Assembly (NCBI RefSeq): GCF_000732615.1
Contig: NZ_JPGL01000034.1
Span: 36,865 to 100,864 of the forward strand
Direction: 5' to 3'
DNA from: Burkholderia paludis
GTDB lineage: Bacteria > Pseudomonadota > Gammaproteobacteria > Burkholderiales > Burkholderiaceae
DNA length: 64,000 nucleotides
The position numbers and the translations under genes were made by a program. The notes beneath the pieces are model-generated. The model was not told the DNA's origin, did no database searches, and saw only the letters and a list, made by a program, of their open reading frames with translations. Position 1 is the stretch's first letter, and the number at the start of each line of letters is the position of its first letter. Positions 53,752-62,760 of this stretch are shown piece after piece.

Positions 53752-53933
53752 CTCTTCGACGTCAGGGAAGCGGGTCAACGTGGAGCAAATCGGATTCGGG
53801 CGCGTTCTGGGCCGGTGCGCGGCGGGCGCGAGGCGGCAAAACGTGCACGGATCGGATCGGTCGGCAGGGCCGGCGAGGCCGGCCCGGGCCGAAACCGTAC
53901 GGCCCGCGGGCCGCACGGCAACGTGCAGGATGC

Positions 53934-54920
53934 TTAGTTCTTCAGCAGGTGGGCGACGCCATCGCGCTCTTCGAGCAGCTCGGCCAGCGTGCCGTCCATC
54001 TTCTCGCGCGAGAACGCGTCGATTTCCAGGCCTTCGATGCGCTTGTATTCGCCGTTTTCGCACACGACCGGCACGCCGTAGATGATGTCTTCGGGGATGC
54101 CGTACGAGCCGTCCGACGGGATGCCCATCGTGACCCACTTGCCGTTCGTGCCGAGCACCCAGTCACGCACGTGGTCGATCGCCGCGTTGGCCGCCGACGC
54201 TGCCGACGACAGGCCGCGCGCTTCGATGATCGCCGCGCCGCGCTTGCCGACGGTCGGGATGAACGTGTCGCGGTTCCACACGTCGTCGTTGATCAGCTTC
54301 AGCAGCGATTCGCCTTCGACGGTCGCGAAGCGGAAGTCGGGGTACATCGTCGGCGAGTGGTTGCCCCACACGGCGAGCTTCTCGATCGATGCGACCGGCT
54401 TGCCCGACTTGGCCGCGAGCTGCGACAGCGCGCGGTTGTGGTCGAGGCGCAGCATGGCCGTGAAGTTCTTCTTCGGCAGGTCCGGCGCCGACTTCATGGC
54501 GATGTACGCGTTCGTGTTGGCCGGGTTGCCGACGACCAGCACTTTCACGTCGCGGCTCGCGACTTCGTTCAGCGCAGCGCCCTGAACCGTGAAGATCTCG
54601 GCGTTCGCCGACAGCAGGTCCTTGCGCTCCATGCCCTTCGAGCGCGGACGTGCGCCGACCAGCAGGGCGACGTCGGCATCCTTGAATGCAACCTTCGGAT
54701 CGTCGGTGATCACGACGCCCGCGAGCAGCGGGAACGCGCAATCGTCGAGTTCCATCACGACGCCTTTGACGGCGGCTTGGGCTTGCGGGAGGTCGAGCAG
54801 TTGCAGGATGACCGGCTGGTCCTTGCCGAGCAGGTCGCCGTTCGCGATGCGGAACAGCAGGGAGTAAGCGATTTGACCTGCGGCGCCGGTGACGGCAACA
54901 CGCTTTGCGGGCTTAGCCAT
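53934..54920 (-). CDS. mdh: Malate dehydrogenase
   Basis: A 328-residue NAD-dependent malate dehydrogenase (malate to oxaloacetate). The Rossmann motif is [15 protein letters not shown] (about residues 12-26). Substrate Arg and loop [31 protein letters not shown] and the catalytic His in [12 protein letters not shown] are all intact. The type is the cytosolic-like 327-329-residue enzyme of beta-proteobacteria. First gene of the leftward operon, divergent from the gntR gene. It shares its upstream region and a 16-bp palindrome with it. Confidence 0.97.
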
Positions 54921-55144
54921 TGAAAATCTCCAGGACGGGTGAAGCGTTGGACGCTAGCGAAAACGCCATTCTATGCGCGTTGTGCGTAACGTTGCATTGA
55001 AGCAGGGCGGAGGACTCGCGATGGCAGACGCGGTGAACCTGGAGACGGCCGTGGCACGTAGCCGGGGACGCGCTTTTGCACCCGCGAACCCTTGCTCGAC
55101 CGGGAGTGTAGGAGCCGTCACGCGCAAAGTCAAACGGTATCATA

Positions 55145-55160
55145 TGTCTTATATAAGACA
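55145..55160. promoter_or_regulatory. 16-bp palindrome in mdh/gntR gap
   Basis: TGTCTTATATAAGACA is a perfect palindrome in the 297-bp gap, 225 bases from the mdh ATG and about 58 bases before the gntR start. It is AT-rich, with a TATA centre that could double as a -10 region. A GntR/HutC-type dimer is the expected ligand, most simply the adjacent regulator. Confidence 0.75.
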
Positions 55161-55217
55161 GATGTTTTGCGGAAATTGAGTGGACGAAAAAGAGCGGTTT
55201 GTGATGAAATGCGCGCC

Positions 55218-56033
55218 ATGACATCGAACCAGGCGAATACCGCGAATCAGACCGGCGCAGGCGGCCCAGGGCAGCCGGGCGCGAGCGATCCCGCGCCGTC
55301 GCCTGCGGCCGCGCCGTCGCCGACGTTCAGCCCGTTATACCAGCAGATTAAGTCATTGATCACGCAAAGTCTCGAATCCGGTGAATGGAAGCCGGGCGAG
55401 ATCATCCCGAGCGAGGTGGAGCTCGCGGCCCGCTACAAGGTCAGCCAGGGCACCGTCCGCAAGGCGATCGACGAGCTGGCCGCCGAAAACCTCGTGGTCC
55501 GGCGCCAGGGCAAGGGCACTTTTGTTGCAACGCACAATGAGGATCGCGCGCAGTTCCGCTTCCTGCGTCTGCTGGCCGACGACGGTGCCGAGCACCCGCA
55601 CGTGAGCCGGCTGCTCGAGTGCCGGCGCCTGCGCGCGCCGGCCGAGATCGCGCGGCAGCTCGACCTGAAGCCGGCCGATCCCGTCGTGCAGGTGCGCCGC
55701 CTGCTGGAGTTCGAGCGCGAGGCCACGGTGCTCGACGAGATCTGGCTGCCGGGCGCGATGTTCCGCGGGCTCACGTTCGAGCGGCTGAGCGAGTACAAGG
55801 GGCCGCTCTACGCGATGTTCGAGACGGAGTTCGGCACGCGGATGATCCGCGCGACGGAGAAGATCCGGGCGGTGGCGGCGGAGCCGGCGGTGGCCGACCT
55901 GCTGCACGTGCCGGCGGGTTTCCCGTTGCTGTCGGTGGAGCGTGTGTCCTATACATACGGAGACCGGCCGGTGGAAGTGCGTCGCGGCTGGTATGTCACA
56001 ACCGGGTATTACTATCAAAACGACTTGAGCTGA
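55218..56033 (+). CDS. GntR-family regulator with UTRA domain (HutC subfamily)
   Basis: A 271-residue regulator. The N-terminal 35 residues are low-complexity (Ala/Pro/Gly). The GntR winged helix is at about 37-103 (LYQQIKSLITQSLESGEWKPG, IPSEVELAARYKVSQGTVRKAI). The UTRA ligand domain follows to the end (VRRLLEFEREATVLDEIWLPG, GWYVTTGYYYQNDLS). ATG 55218 or ATG 55209 could be the start. Placed between mdh and sdhC, it is the probable local regulator of the TCA genes; the effector, likely a small acid or CoA metabolite, is not known. Confidence 0.93.
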   Translation: MTSNQANTANQTGAGGPGQPGASDPAPSPAAAPSPTFSPLYQQIKSLITQSLESGEWKPGEIIPSEVELAARYKVSQGTVRKAIDELAAENLVVRRQGKGTFVATHNEDRAQFRFLRLLADDGAEHPHVSRLLECRRLRAPAEIARQLDLKPADPVVQVRRLLEFEREATVLDEIWLPGAMFRGLTFERLSEYKGPLYAMFETEFGTRMIRATEKIRAVAAEPAVADLLHVPAGFPLLSVERVSYTYGDRPVEVRRGWYVTTGYYYQNDLS

Positions 56034-56203
56034 CGACGTATCGGTGCAAGCCGTGTGCATTCGCGTTCCCCACGCTCGCGAAGCACGTTTTGGGCCGCCT
56101 TTGTTCTTGTTCGCGCAATTATCCAGAGCAGACTTTCGCTGCAGCGCGATATAAAAAGGCGCTAAAATCGCGGATTAGTGTGACAACATAGTAGGGGTCT
56201 AGC

Positions 56204-56620
56204 ATGACTGACGCTGTAAGAAAACCGAGACCGGAATATCGGAACATCGGAATCGTCGACATCACGATGAATTACCGCCTCCCGCCGGCGGCGATATTGT
56301 CGATTCTCCATCGAGTCAGCGGCGCGCTGCTGTTCCTGTTCCTGCCGTTCCTGCTGTTCCTCTTCGACCAGAGCCTCACCTCCGAGCTCAGCTTCGAAGT
56401 CTTCAAGGCATTCCTCTCCAACATCGTCGTCAAGTTGGTCGTCCTCGCGCTGTCCTGGGCCTTCCTCCACCATTTCTGCGCCGGCATTCGCCACCTGCTG
56501 ATGGACGTCAATCACGACGCCGTCACCAAGGAAGGCGGCAAGCGCACGGCCGTCGTCGTGTTTGCCATCTCGATCGCGCTGACGATCGTCGTTGCGCTCA
56601 AACTGTTCGGAGCATTCTAA
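56204..56620 (+). CDS. sdhC: Succinate dehydrogenase cytochrome b556 subunit
   Basis: A 138-residue membrane anchor of complex II. Three TM helices, with the SdhC motif YRLPPAAILSILHRVSGALLF (quinone-site Ser and Arg) and the heme-ligand region HHFCAGIRHLLMD. It anchors SdhAB, binds heme b and reduces ubiquinone. First gene of sdhC-D-A-B-E; the gap of 170 bases after gntR should contain its promoter. Confidence 0.96.
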   Translation: MTDAVRKPRPEYRNIGIVDITMNYRLPPAAILSILHRVSGALLFLFLPFLLFLFDQSLTSELSFEVFKAFLSNIVVKLVVLALSWAFLHHFCAGIRHLLMDVNHDAVTKEGGKRTAVVVFAISIALTIVVALKLFGAF

Positions 56621-56624
56621 GAAA

Positions 56625-56993
56625 ATGGCCACCAACAACCGAATCGGCTCGAAGCGCCTCGTCGTCGGCGCACACTACGGCCTGCGCGACTGGCTCGCGC
56701 AACGCGTCACCGGCACGATCATGGCCGTCTACACGATCATCCTGCTTGCCCTGTTCTTCGGCGCACGCGACTTCTCCTACGAAGGCTGGGCATCGATCTT
56801 CGCGGCGCAATGGATGAAGCTTGCAACCTTCGTGACGCTGCTTTCCCTCTTCTACCACGCATGGGTCGGCGTGCGCGACATCTGGATGGACTACGTGAAG
56901 CCCGTCGGTGTGCGCCTGCTGCTGCAATCGCTGACCATCGTCTGGCTGCTCGCATGTGCGGGCTACGCTGCGCAGATTCTCTGGAGAGTGTAA
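56625..56993 (+). CDS. sdhD: Succinate dehydrogenase membrane anchor subunit
   Basis: A 122-residue second anchor of complex II with three TM helices. GAHYGLRDWLAQRVTGTIMAVYT and FYHAWVGVRDIWMDYVKP (heme His, quinone-site Asp-Tyr) are typical of SdhD. It starts 4 bases after sdhC ends and is followed after 3 bases by sdhA. Confidence 0.96.
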   Translation: MATNNRIGSKRLVVGAHYGLRDWLAQRVTGTIMAVYTIILLALFFGARDFSYEGWASIFAAQWMKLATFVTLLSLFYHAWVGVRDIWMDYVKPVGVRLLLQSLTIVWLLACAGYAAQILWRV

Positions 56994-56996
56994 AGA

Positions 56997-58772
56997 ATGG
57001 CTGCAATCAAAACTTCCCTTCCGCGTCGCAAGTTTGACGTGGTGATCGTCGGCGCGGGCGGCTCCGGCTTGCGCGCAGCGCTGCAACTGTCGCGCGCGGG
57101 CCTGTCGGTCGGCGTGCTGTCGAAGGTGTTCCCGACCCGCTCGCATACGGTGGCCGCGCAGGGCGGCATCGGTGCGTCGCTCGGCAACATGAGCGAAGAC
57201 AACTGGCACTTCCACTTCTACGACACGATCAAGGGTTCCGACTGGCTCGGCGACCAGGACGCGATCGAGTTCATGTGCCGTGAAGCGCCGAACGTCGTGT
57301 ACGAACTCGAGCACTTCGGCATGCCGTTCGACCGCAACGCGGACGGCACGATCTACCAGCGCCCGTTCGGCGGCCACACCGCGAACTACGGCGAGAAGCC
57401 GGTGCAACGCGCCTGCGCGGCCGCCGACCGTACCGGTCACGCGCTGCTGCACACGCTGTACCAGCAGAACGTCGAGGCGAAGACGCAATTCTTCGTCGAA
57501 TGGATGGCGCTCGACCTGATCCGCGACGCGGAAGGCGACGTGCTCGGCGTGACGGCCCTCGAGATGGAGACGGGCGACGTCTACATCATGGAAGGCAAGA
57601 CGACGCTGTTCGCGACGGGCGGCGCAGGCCGGATCTTCGCGGCATCGACCAACGCGTTCATCAACACCGGCGACGGCCTCGGCATGGCCGCCCGCTCGGG
57701 TATCGCGCTGCAGGACATGGAGTTCTGGCAGTTCCACCCGACCGGCGTGGCCGGCGCGGGCGTGCTGATCACCGAAGGCGTGCGCGGCGAAGGCGGCATC
57801 CTGCGCAACTCGAACGGCGAGCGCTTCATGGAGCGCTATGCGCCGACGCTGAAGGATCTGGCGCCGCGCGACTTCGTGTCCCGTTCGATGGACCAGGAAA
57901 TCAAGGAAGGCCGCGGCGTCGGTCCGAACAAGGACCACGTGCTGCTGGACCTGTCGCACATCGGCGCCGAGACGATCATGAAGCGTCTGCCGTCGATCCG
58001 CGAAATCGCGCTGAAGTTCGCGAACGTCGACGCGATCAAGGAACCGATTCCGGTCGTCCCGACGATCCACTACCAGATGGGCGGCATCCCGACCAACATC
58101 CACGGTCAGGTCGTCGGCACGTCGCGCGGCCACAAGGATCCGGTCAACGGCTTCTACGCAGTGGGCGAGTGCTCGTGCGTGTCCGTGCACGGCGCGAACC
58201 GCCTCGGCACGAACTCGCTGCTGGACCTCGTGGTGTTCGGCCGTGCGGCCGGCAACCACATCGTCGAGCACGTGAAGAACCAGAAGGATCACAAGCCGCT
58301 GCCGGCCGACGCGGGCGAATTCTCGCTGGCGCGCCTGGCGAAGCTCGACAAGTCGACGTCGGGTGAATACACGCAGGACGTCGCGAACGACATCCGCTCG
58401 ACGATGCAGAAGCACGCGGGCGTGTTCCGCACGTCGGAACTGCTGAAGGAAGGCGTCGACCAGATGGCCGGCCTGAAGGCGCGCGTGGAAAACATCCACC
58501 TGAAGGACAAGTCGAAGGTGTTCAACACCGCGCGCGTCGAAGCGCTCGAGCTGGAGAACCTGATCGAAGTCGCCCGCGCGACGATGGTGTCGGCGGAAGC
58601 GCGCAAGGAAAGCCGCGGCGCGCACGCGCACAGCGACTACGAACACCGCGACGACGACAACTGGCTGCGCCACACGCTGTGGTACAGCGAAGGCGATCGC
58701 CTCGACTACAAGCCGGTTCAAATGAAGCCGCTGACGGTCGAATCCGTGCCGCCGAAGCCGCGCACGTTCTAA
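56997..58772 (+). CDS. sdhA: Succinate dehydrogenase flavoprotein subunit
   Basis: A 591-residue FAD-containing subunit that oxidises succinate to fumarate. FAD fold VVIVGAGGSGLRAALQLSRA (about 14-33), covalent-FAD His in TRSHTVAAQGGIGA, substrate-site HPTGVAGAG and EGVRGEGG, active-site Arg in the SRSMDQEI region, and HYQMGGIPTN. Length is right. Part of sdhCDABE; SdhE helps insert the FAD. Confidence 0.98.
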   Translation: MAAIKTSLPRRKFDVVIVGAGGSGLRAALQLSRAGLSVGVLSKVFPTRSHTVAAQGGIGASLGNMSEDNWHFHFYDTIKGSDWLGDQDAIEFMCREAPNVVYELEHFGMPFDRNADGTIYQRPFGGHTANYGEKPVQRACAAADRTGHALLHTLYQQNVEAKTQFFVEWMALDLIRDAEGDVLGVTALEMETGDVYIMEGKTTLFATGGAGRIFAASTNAFINTGDGLGMAARSGIALQDMEFWQFHPTGVAGAGVLITEGVRGEGGILRNSNGERFMERYAPTLKDLAPRDFVSRSMDQEIKEGRGVGPNKDHVLLDLSHIGAETIMKRLPSIREIALKFANVDAIKEPIPVVPTIHYQMGGIPTNIHGQVVGTSRGHKDPVNGFYAVGECSCVSVHGANRLGTNSLLDLVVFGRAAGNHIVEHVKNQKDHKPLPADAGEFSLARLAKLDKSTSGEYTQDVANDIRSTMQKHAGVFRTSELLKEGVDQMAGLKARVENIHLKDKSKVFNTARVEALELENLIEVARATMVSAEARKESRGAHAHSDYEHRDDDNWLRHTLWYSEGDRLDYKPVQMKPLTVESVPPKPRTF

Positions 58773-58794
58773 GCCGAGTCCAAAGGAATCCGAA

Positions 58795-59496
58795 ATGGCA
58801 AAACGCATTTTTGAAGTCTACCGCTACGATCCGGACAAGGACGCAGCGCCGCGCATGCAGACGTACGAACTCGAGATCCAGCATGAACGCATGCTGCTCG
58901 ACGCACTGGTCAAGCTGAAGGCCCTGGACGAGACGCTGTCGTTCCGTCGTTCGTGCCGTGAAGGCGTGTGCGGCTCGGACGCGATGAACATCAACGGCAA
59001 GAACGGTCTGGCCTGCCTGACCAACCTGAACGACCTGCCGCAGAAGATCGTGCTGCGTCCGCTGCCGGGCCTGCCCGTCGTGCGCGACCTGATCGTCGAC
59101 ATGACGCACTTCTTCAACCAGTATCACTCGATCAAGCCGTACCTGATCAACGACGCGCCGCCGCCGGAGAAGGAACGCCTCCAGTCGCCGGAAGAACGCG
59201 ACGAGCTCGACGGCGTGTACGAGTGCATTCTGTGCGCGAGCTGCTCGACGTCGTGCCCGAGCTTCTGGTGGAACCCGGACAAGTTCGTCGGCCCGGCCGG
59301 CCTGCTGCAGGCTTACCGCTTCATCGCGGACAGCCGCGACACGGCGACCGGCGAGCGTCTCGACAACCTGGAAGATCCGTACCGTCTGTTCCGTTGCCAC
59401 ACGATCATGAACTGCGTCGACGTTTGCCCGAAGGGCCTGAACCCGACGAAGGCGATCGGCAAGATCAAGGAACTGATGGTTCGCCGCGCGGTTTAA
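58795..59496 (+). CDS. sdhB: Succinate dehydrogenase iron-sulfur subunit
   Basis: A 233-residue subunit with three clusters. The [2Fe-2S] ligands lie in CREGVCGSDAM (about 59-69) plus a later Cys; the [4Fe-4S] and [3Fe-4S] ligands lie in CILCASCSTSCPSFWWNPD and CHTIMNCVDVCPKGLNP. It carries electrons from SdhA to the quinone site. AAGGAAT precedes the ATG; sdhA ends 22 bases earlier. Confidence 0.98.
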   Translation: MAKRIFEVYRYDPDKDAAPRMQTYELEIQHERMLLDALVKLKALDETLSFRRSCREGVCGSDAMNINGKNGLACLTNLNDLPQKIVLRPLPGLPVVRDLIVDMTHFFNQYHSIKPYLINDAPPPEKERLQSPEERDELDGVYECILCASCSTSCPSFWWNPDKFVGPAGLLQAYRFIADSRDTATGERLDNLEDPYRLFRCHTIMNCVDVCPKGLNPTKAIGKIKELMVRRAV

Positions 59497-59503
59497 GGTC
59501 GAG

Positions 59504-59776
59504 ATGAGCGACGATTCGCATCAATCCGACCCGCACCGTCGCGCGCGCCTTCGCTGGCGCGCGCGGCGGGGTCTGCTGGAGAACGACATCATTTTCGAGC
59601 GTTTCTTCGGCAGATACGAGCATGACCTCACCGATGCAGACGTAGGCGCGTTGTCGCGCCTGCTCGATCTGAGCGACAACGACCTGATGGACTTGCTCCT
59701 CGCGCGCAAGGAACCAGAAGGCGACCTAGACAGCCCGGATATTCACCGGCTGTTGGAGATGCTGCGCAACGTGTAA
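59504..59776 (+). CDS. sdhE: SdhE, FAD assembly factor for SdhA
   Basis: A 90-residue cytosolic protein that promotes covalent flavinylation of SdhA. The conserved surface RARRGLLENDIIFERFF includes the family's RGxxE motif. It starts 7 bases after sdhB. Placed as in most beta-proteobacterial sdh operons. Formerly called YgfY or Sdh5. Confidence 0.95.
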   Translation: MSDDSHQSDPHRRARLRWRARRGLLENDIIFERFFGRYEHDLTDADVGALSRLLDLSDNDLMDLLLARKEPEGDLDSPDIHRLLEMLRNV

Positions 59777-59829
59777 CGCGTTACGCCCGTTATCGAATCC
59801 CGTTTCTTTATTTCGATTGAGGATGTGCC

Positions 59830-61131
59830 ATGACTCCGTCTGATGTTAAAGCCACGCTATCGTTCAGCGACAACTCGCCGAGCGTCGAACTGCCGATCTA
59901 CAAGGGCACGATGGGCCCGGACGTAATCGACATCCGCAAGCTGTACGGTCAGACCGGCAAGTTCACGTACGACCCGGGCTTCATGTCGACGGCAGCTTGC
60001 AATTCGGCGATCACGTACATCGACGGCGACAAGGGCGAGCTGCTGTACCGCGGCTACCCGATCGACAACCTCGCGCAGAACGCGGACTTCCTCGAAAGCT
60101 GCTACCTGCTGCTGAAGGGCGAGCTGCCGAACGCGGCGCAGAAGAAGGAATTCGTCGACACCGTCACGAAGCACACGATGGTGCACGAGCAGATGCACTT
60201 CTTCTTCCGTGGCTTCCGCCGCGACGCACACCCGATGGCGATCCTGGTCGCCGCAGTCGGCGCGCTGTCGGCGTTCTACCACGACTCGCTCGACATCAAC
60301 GATCCGCGTCACCGTGAAGTGTCGGCGATCCGCATGATCGCGAAGCTGCCGACGCTCGTCGCGATGGCGTACAAGTACAGCATCGGCCAGCCGTTCGTGT
60401 ATCCGAAGAACTCGCTGTCGTACAGCGCGAACTTCATGCACATGATGTTCTCGAACCCGTGCGAAGAGTACAAGGTCAACGACGTGCTGGTTCGCGCACT
60501 CGACCGCATCCTGATCCTGCACGCCGACCACGAGCAGAACGCATCGACGTCGACCGTCCGTCTGGCCGGCTCGTCGGGCGCGAACCCGTTCGCATGTATC
60601 GCGGCCGGTATCGCCTGTCTGTGGGGCCCGGCGCACGGCGGTGCGAACGAAGCCGCGCTGAACATGCTCGAGCAGATCGGTTCGCCGGACAACATCCCCG
60701 AATTCATCAAGCAGGTGAAGGACAAGAATTCGGGCGTGAAGCTGATGGGCTTCGGCCACCGCGTGTACAAGAACTACGACCCGCGTGCGAAGCTGATGCG
60801 CGAGACGTGCTACGAAGTGCTGAACGAACTGGGCCTGCACGACGACCCGCTGTTCAAGCTCGCGATGCAGCTCGAGAAGATCGCGCTGGAAGACGAATAC
60901 TTCGTGTCGCGCAAGCTGTACCCGAACGTCGATTTCTACTCGGGCATCGTCCAGCGCGCGCTGGGCATCCCGACGTCGATGTTCACGTGTATCTTCGCGA
61001 TGGCACGTACGGTCGGCTGGATCGCACAGTGGAACGAAATGATCGGCGATCCGGAACAGAAGATCGGCCGTCCGCGTCAGCTGTTCATCGGCGATACGCC
61101 GCGCGAAGCGAAGCCGCTCAACGCACGTTAA
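59830..61131 (+). CDS. gltA: Citrate synthase (type II)
   Basis: A 433-residue citrate synthase joining acetyl-CoA and oxaloacetate. Catalytic elements: GPAHGGANEAALNML with the first His, GFGHRVYKNYDPRA with the second His, and the Asp in VDFYSGIV. The N-terminal beta domain (VELPIYKGTMGPDVIDIRKL) and length fit the hexameric, NADH-sensitive gram-negative form. It follows sdhE by 53 bases and ends the rightward operon with a terminator. Confidence 0.98.
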   Translation: MTPSDVKATLSFSDNSPSVELPIYKGTMGPDVIDIRKLYGQTGKFTYDPGFMSTAACNSAITYIDGDKGELLYRGYPIDNLAQNADFLESCYLLLKGELPNAAQKKEFVDTVTKHTMVHEQMHFFFRGFRRDAHPMAILVAAVGALSAFYHDSLDINDPRHREVSAIRMIAKLPTLVAMAYKYSIGQPFVYPKNSLSYSANFMHMMFSNPCEEYKVNDVLVRALDRILILHADHEQNASTSTVRLAGSSGANPFACIAAGIACLWGPAHGGANEAALNMLEQIGSPDNIPEFIKQVKDKNSGVKLMGFGHRVYKNYDPRAKLMRETCYEVLNELGLHDDPLFKLAMQLEKIALEDEYFVSRKLYPNVDFYSGIVQRALGIPTSMFTCIFAMARTVGWIAQWNEMIGDPEQKIGRPRQLFIGDTPREAKPLNAR

Positions 61132-61190
61132 GCCGTGCGCGGCGCGAACGGCCGGCAGGCCGCTCGCGCCGGGTGGAACGCAACGCCACG

Positions 61191-61224
61191 ACACCCCGGC
61201 GGGTCACCCCGTCGGGGTGTTTTC
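61191..61224 (+). terminator. Rho-independent terminator after gltA
   Basis: ACACCCCG (61191-61198) pairs with CGGGGTGT (61213-61220), with inner pairing of GGGT/ACCC possible, then TTTC. It is 60 bases past the gltA stop and abuts the convergent AraC gene end at 61223. Confidence 0.8.
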
Positions 61225-62188
61225 ATTTGCGCGCCGGATCGGCGCGGCGCTCCAGCGACGGCGGGCGGGTGTCGAGCGCCGGCGCATCGTCGTCGGGCGC
61301 GCGGCCGTGCCGCGCGAAAAACTGCCGGTATGCGCGAGGCGTCATCCCGCGCGCGGCGAGGAACTGGCGGTTGAAGTTCGCGGGATTCGGGATGCCGCAG
61401 CGCGCGGCCACCGTCGCGATCGGCCAGTCGGTGCCGACGAGGTGACGGCACGCGTGCGCGAGCCGCAGCCGCTGCACGTAGCGGCCGACGCTTTCGCCGA
61501 GATGCCGGACGAACAGGCGCTGCAGCGTGCGTTCGGACAGGTGCGCGGCAGCGGCGAGCGCGTCGATGCGCAGCGGCTCGTGGAAGTGCCGGTCGATCGC
61601 GTCGAGCACGCGGTCCAGGCGTTCGGCTTCGGGCGCCGTCGCGTCGGCGTGCGGCGGCGCGCCGTCGGCGCTCTCTCGGGCGTACGCGGTGGCGAGCGGC
61701 TCGCCGCCGGCTTCCGCGAGACCGGCGAGCGTGTCGAGCGCGGCCGCGAGCCGCGCGCGCGGCGACGGATCGAGCAGTCGCGGCAGCGCCGCGCGCATCG
61801 CGCGGGCGGCATCCGCGTCGAAGCGCAGGCCGGGCGCGGCCCGGCGCAATAGCGAGCGCAACGGCGCGTATTCGGGGCAGCAATCGGCGAGCCGGCGCAC
61901 CCAGTCGCCGTCGAACCAGATGACGACCGCGACTTCGGGTGCGTCGCGATCGATGCGCGCGTTCGACGACCAGGTATGCGGCAGGTTGGGCGGCACCAGC
62001 ACCAGGTCGTCGTCCGCGTAGCGCGCGACATGATCGCCGATGAAGCGCCGGCCGCGGCTGTTGAGCGTCAGCGTCAGTTCGTACTCGGGGTGGCGATGCC
62101 ATTCGAACGGAATGCGCGCGAGCTGCCGGTGATACACGCGGATCGAACAGCCGGGGGCGAACGTCACGTGCTCGTACTGCGGTTTCAT
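61223..62188 (-). CDS. AraC-family transcriptional regulator
   Basis: A 321-residue regulator. The N-terminal cupin-like sensor covers about 1-150 (IPFEWHRHPEYELTLTLNSRGRR split, then DDDLVLVPPNLPHTW). The two helix-turn-helix motifs of the AraC domain are at about 215-310 (DALAAAAHLSERTLQRLF; PIATVAARCGIPNPANFNRQ). ATG 62188 has CGGAGG upstream; an in-frame ATG at 62239 is less likely. Divergent from a VOC-family gene which may be its target. Ligand unknown. Confidence 0.93.
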   Translation of the reverse strand: MKPQYEHVTFAPGCSIRVYHRQLARIPFEWHRHPEYELTLTLNSRGRRFIGDHVARYADDDLVLVPPNLPHTWSSNARIDRDAPEVAVVIWFDGDWVRRLADCCPEYAPLRSLLRRAAPGLRFDADAARAMRAALPRLLDPSPRARLAAALDTLAGLAEAGGEPLATAYARESADGAPPHADATAPEAERLDRVLDAIDRHFHEPLRIDALAAAAHLSERTLQRLFVRHLGESVGRYVQRLRLAHACRHLVGTDWPIATVAARCGIPNPANFNRQFLAARGMTPRAYRQFFARHGRAPDDDAPALDTRPPSLERRADPARK

Positions 62189-62260
62189 CGCGGCCTCCGG
62201 GCAAGGTCGGGCATCGAGCCGTGGCATGATCGTGAGCACTCTTCACGACGGAGCGATGCG

Positions 62261-62650
62261 ATGTTTTCACATGTCTGCGTGGGCGTGAGCGATACGGCGC
62301 GCGCCTACGATTTCTACGCGCCGCTGTTCACCGAACTCGGGCTGCGCCTGAAGTTTCGCGAGCCGGACGGCTGGTCGGGCTGGATGCCGGCCGACGCGGA
62401 TCGCCCGCTGTTCTTCTTCGGCCTGCCGCTCGACGGCCGCGCACCCGAACCGGGCAATGGCCACACGATCGCGTTCGTCGCGCCGACACGCGCGCACGTC
62501 GATCGCTGCCATGCGCTCGCGCTGCGCCACGGCGGCGCCTGCGAAGGGCCGCCCGGCCTGCGGCCGGACTATCACCGCGACTACTACGGCGCGTATTTCC
62601 GCGACCCGGACGGCAACAAGCTCTGCGTGGTCTGCCATCGTCCCGAGTGA
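62261..62650 (+). CDS. VOC-family (glyoxalase/bleomycin-resistance-like) protein
   Basis: A 129-residue protein of the vicinal oxygen chelate fold. Two beta-alpha-beta-beta-beta units: FSHVCVGVSDTARAYDFYAPL at the start with a metal-type His, and HTIAFVAPTRAHVDRCHALA in the middle. YYGAYFRDPDGNKLCVVCH is the usual closing strand. Reaction unknown. The start ATG 62261 is well placed for the family. Divergent from the AraC gene. Confidence 0.9.
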   Translation: MFSHVCVGVSDTARAYDFYAPLFTELGLRLKFREPDGWSGWMPADADRPLFFFGLPLDGRAPEPGNGHTIAFVAPTRAHVDRCHALALRHGGACEGPPGLRPDYHRDYYGAYFRDPDGNKLCVVCHRPE

Positions 62651-62760
62651 CGCACGGTTGTCAGGATTGTATCGATAGTTGGCGGGATAGAGGTGATCGC
62701 CGCGAAGCGCCGGCCGTACGCTGGCTGCACGTCGCGACCCATGCCGGCGAGGAGACCCCG

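Noticed and set aside
56598..58808. A long minus-strand open frame opposite sdhA
   Set aside because: Shadow of sdhDA; composition is Arg/Val/His-rich without recognisable motifs.
61976..62650. Longer N-terminal extension of the VOC protein
   Set aside because: The extension overlaps the divergent AraC gene and is unrelated to the VOC family; ATG 62261 gives the usual length.
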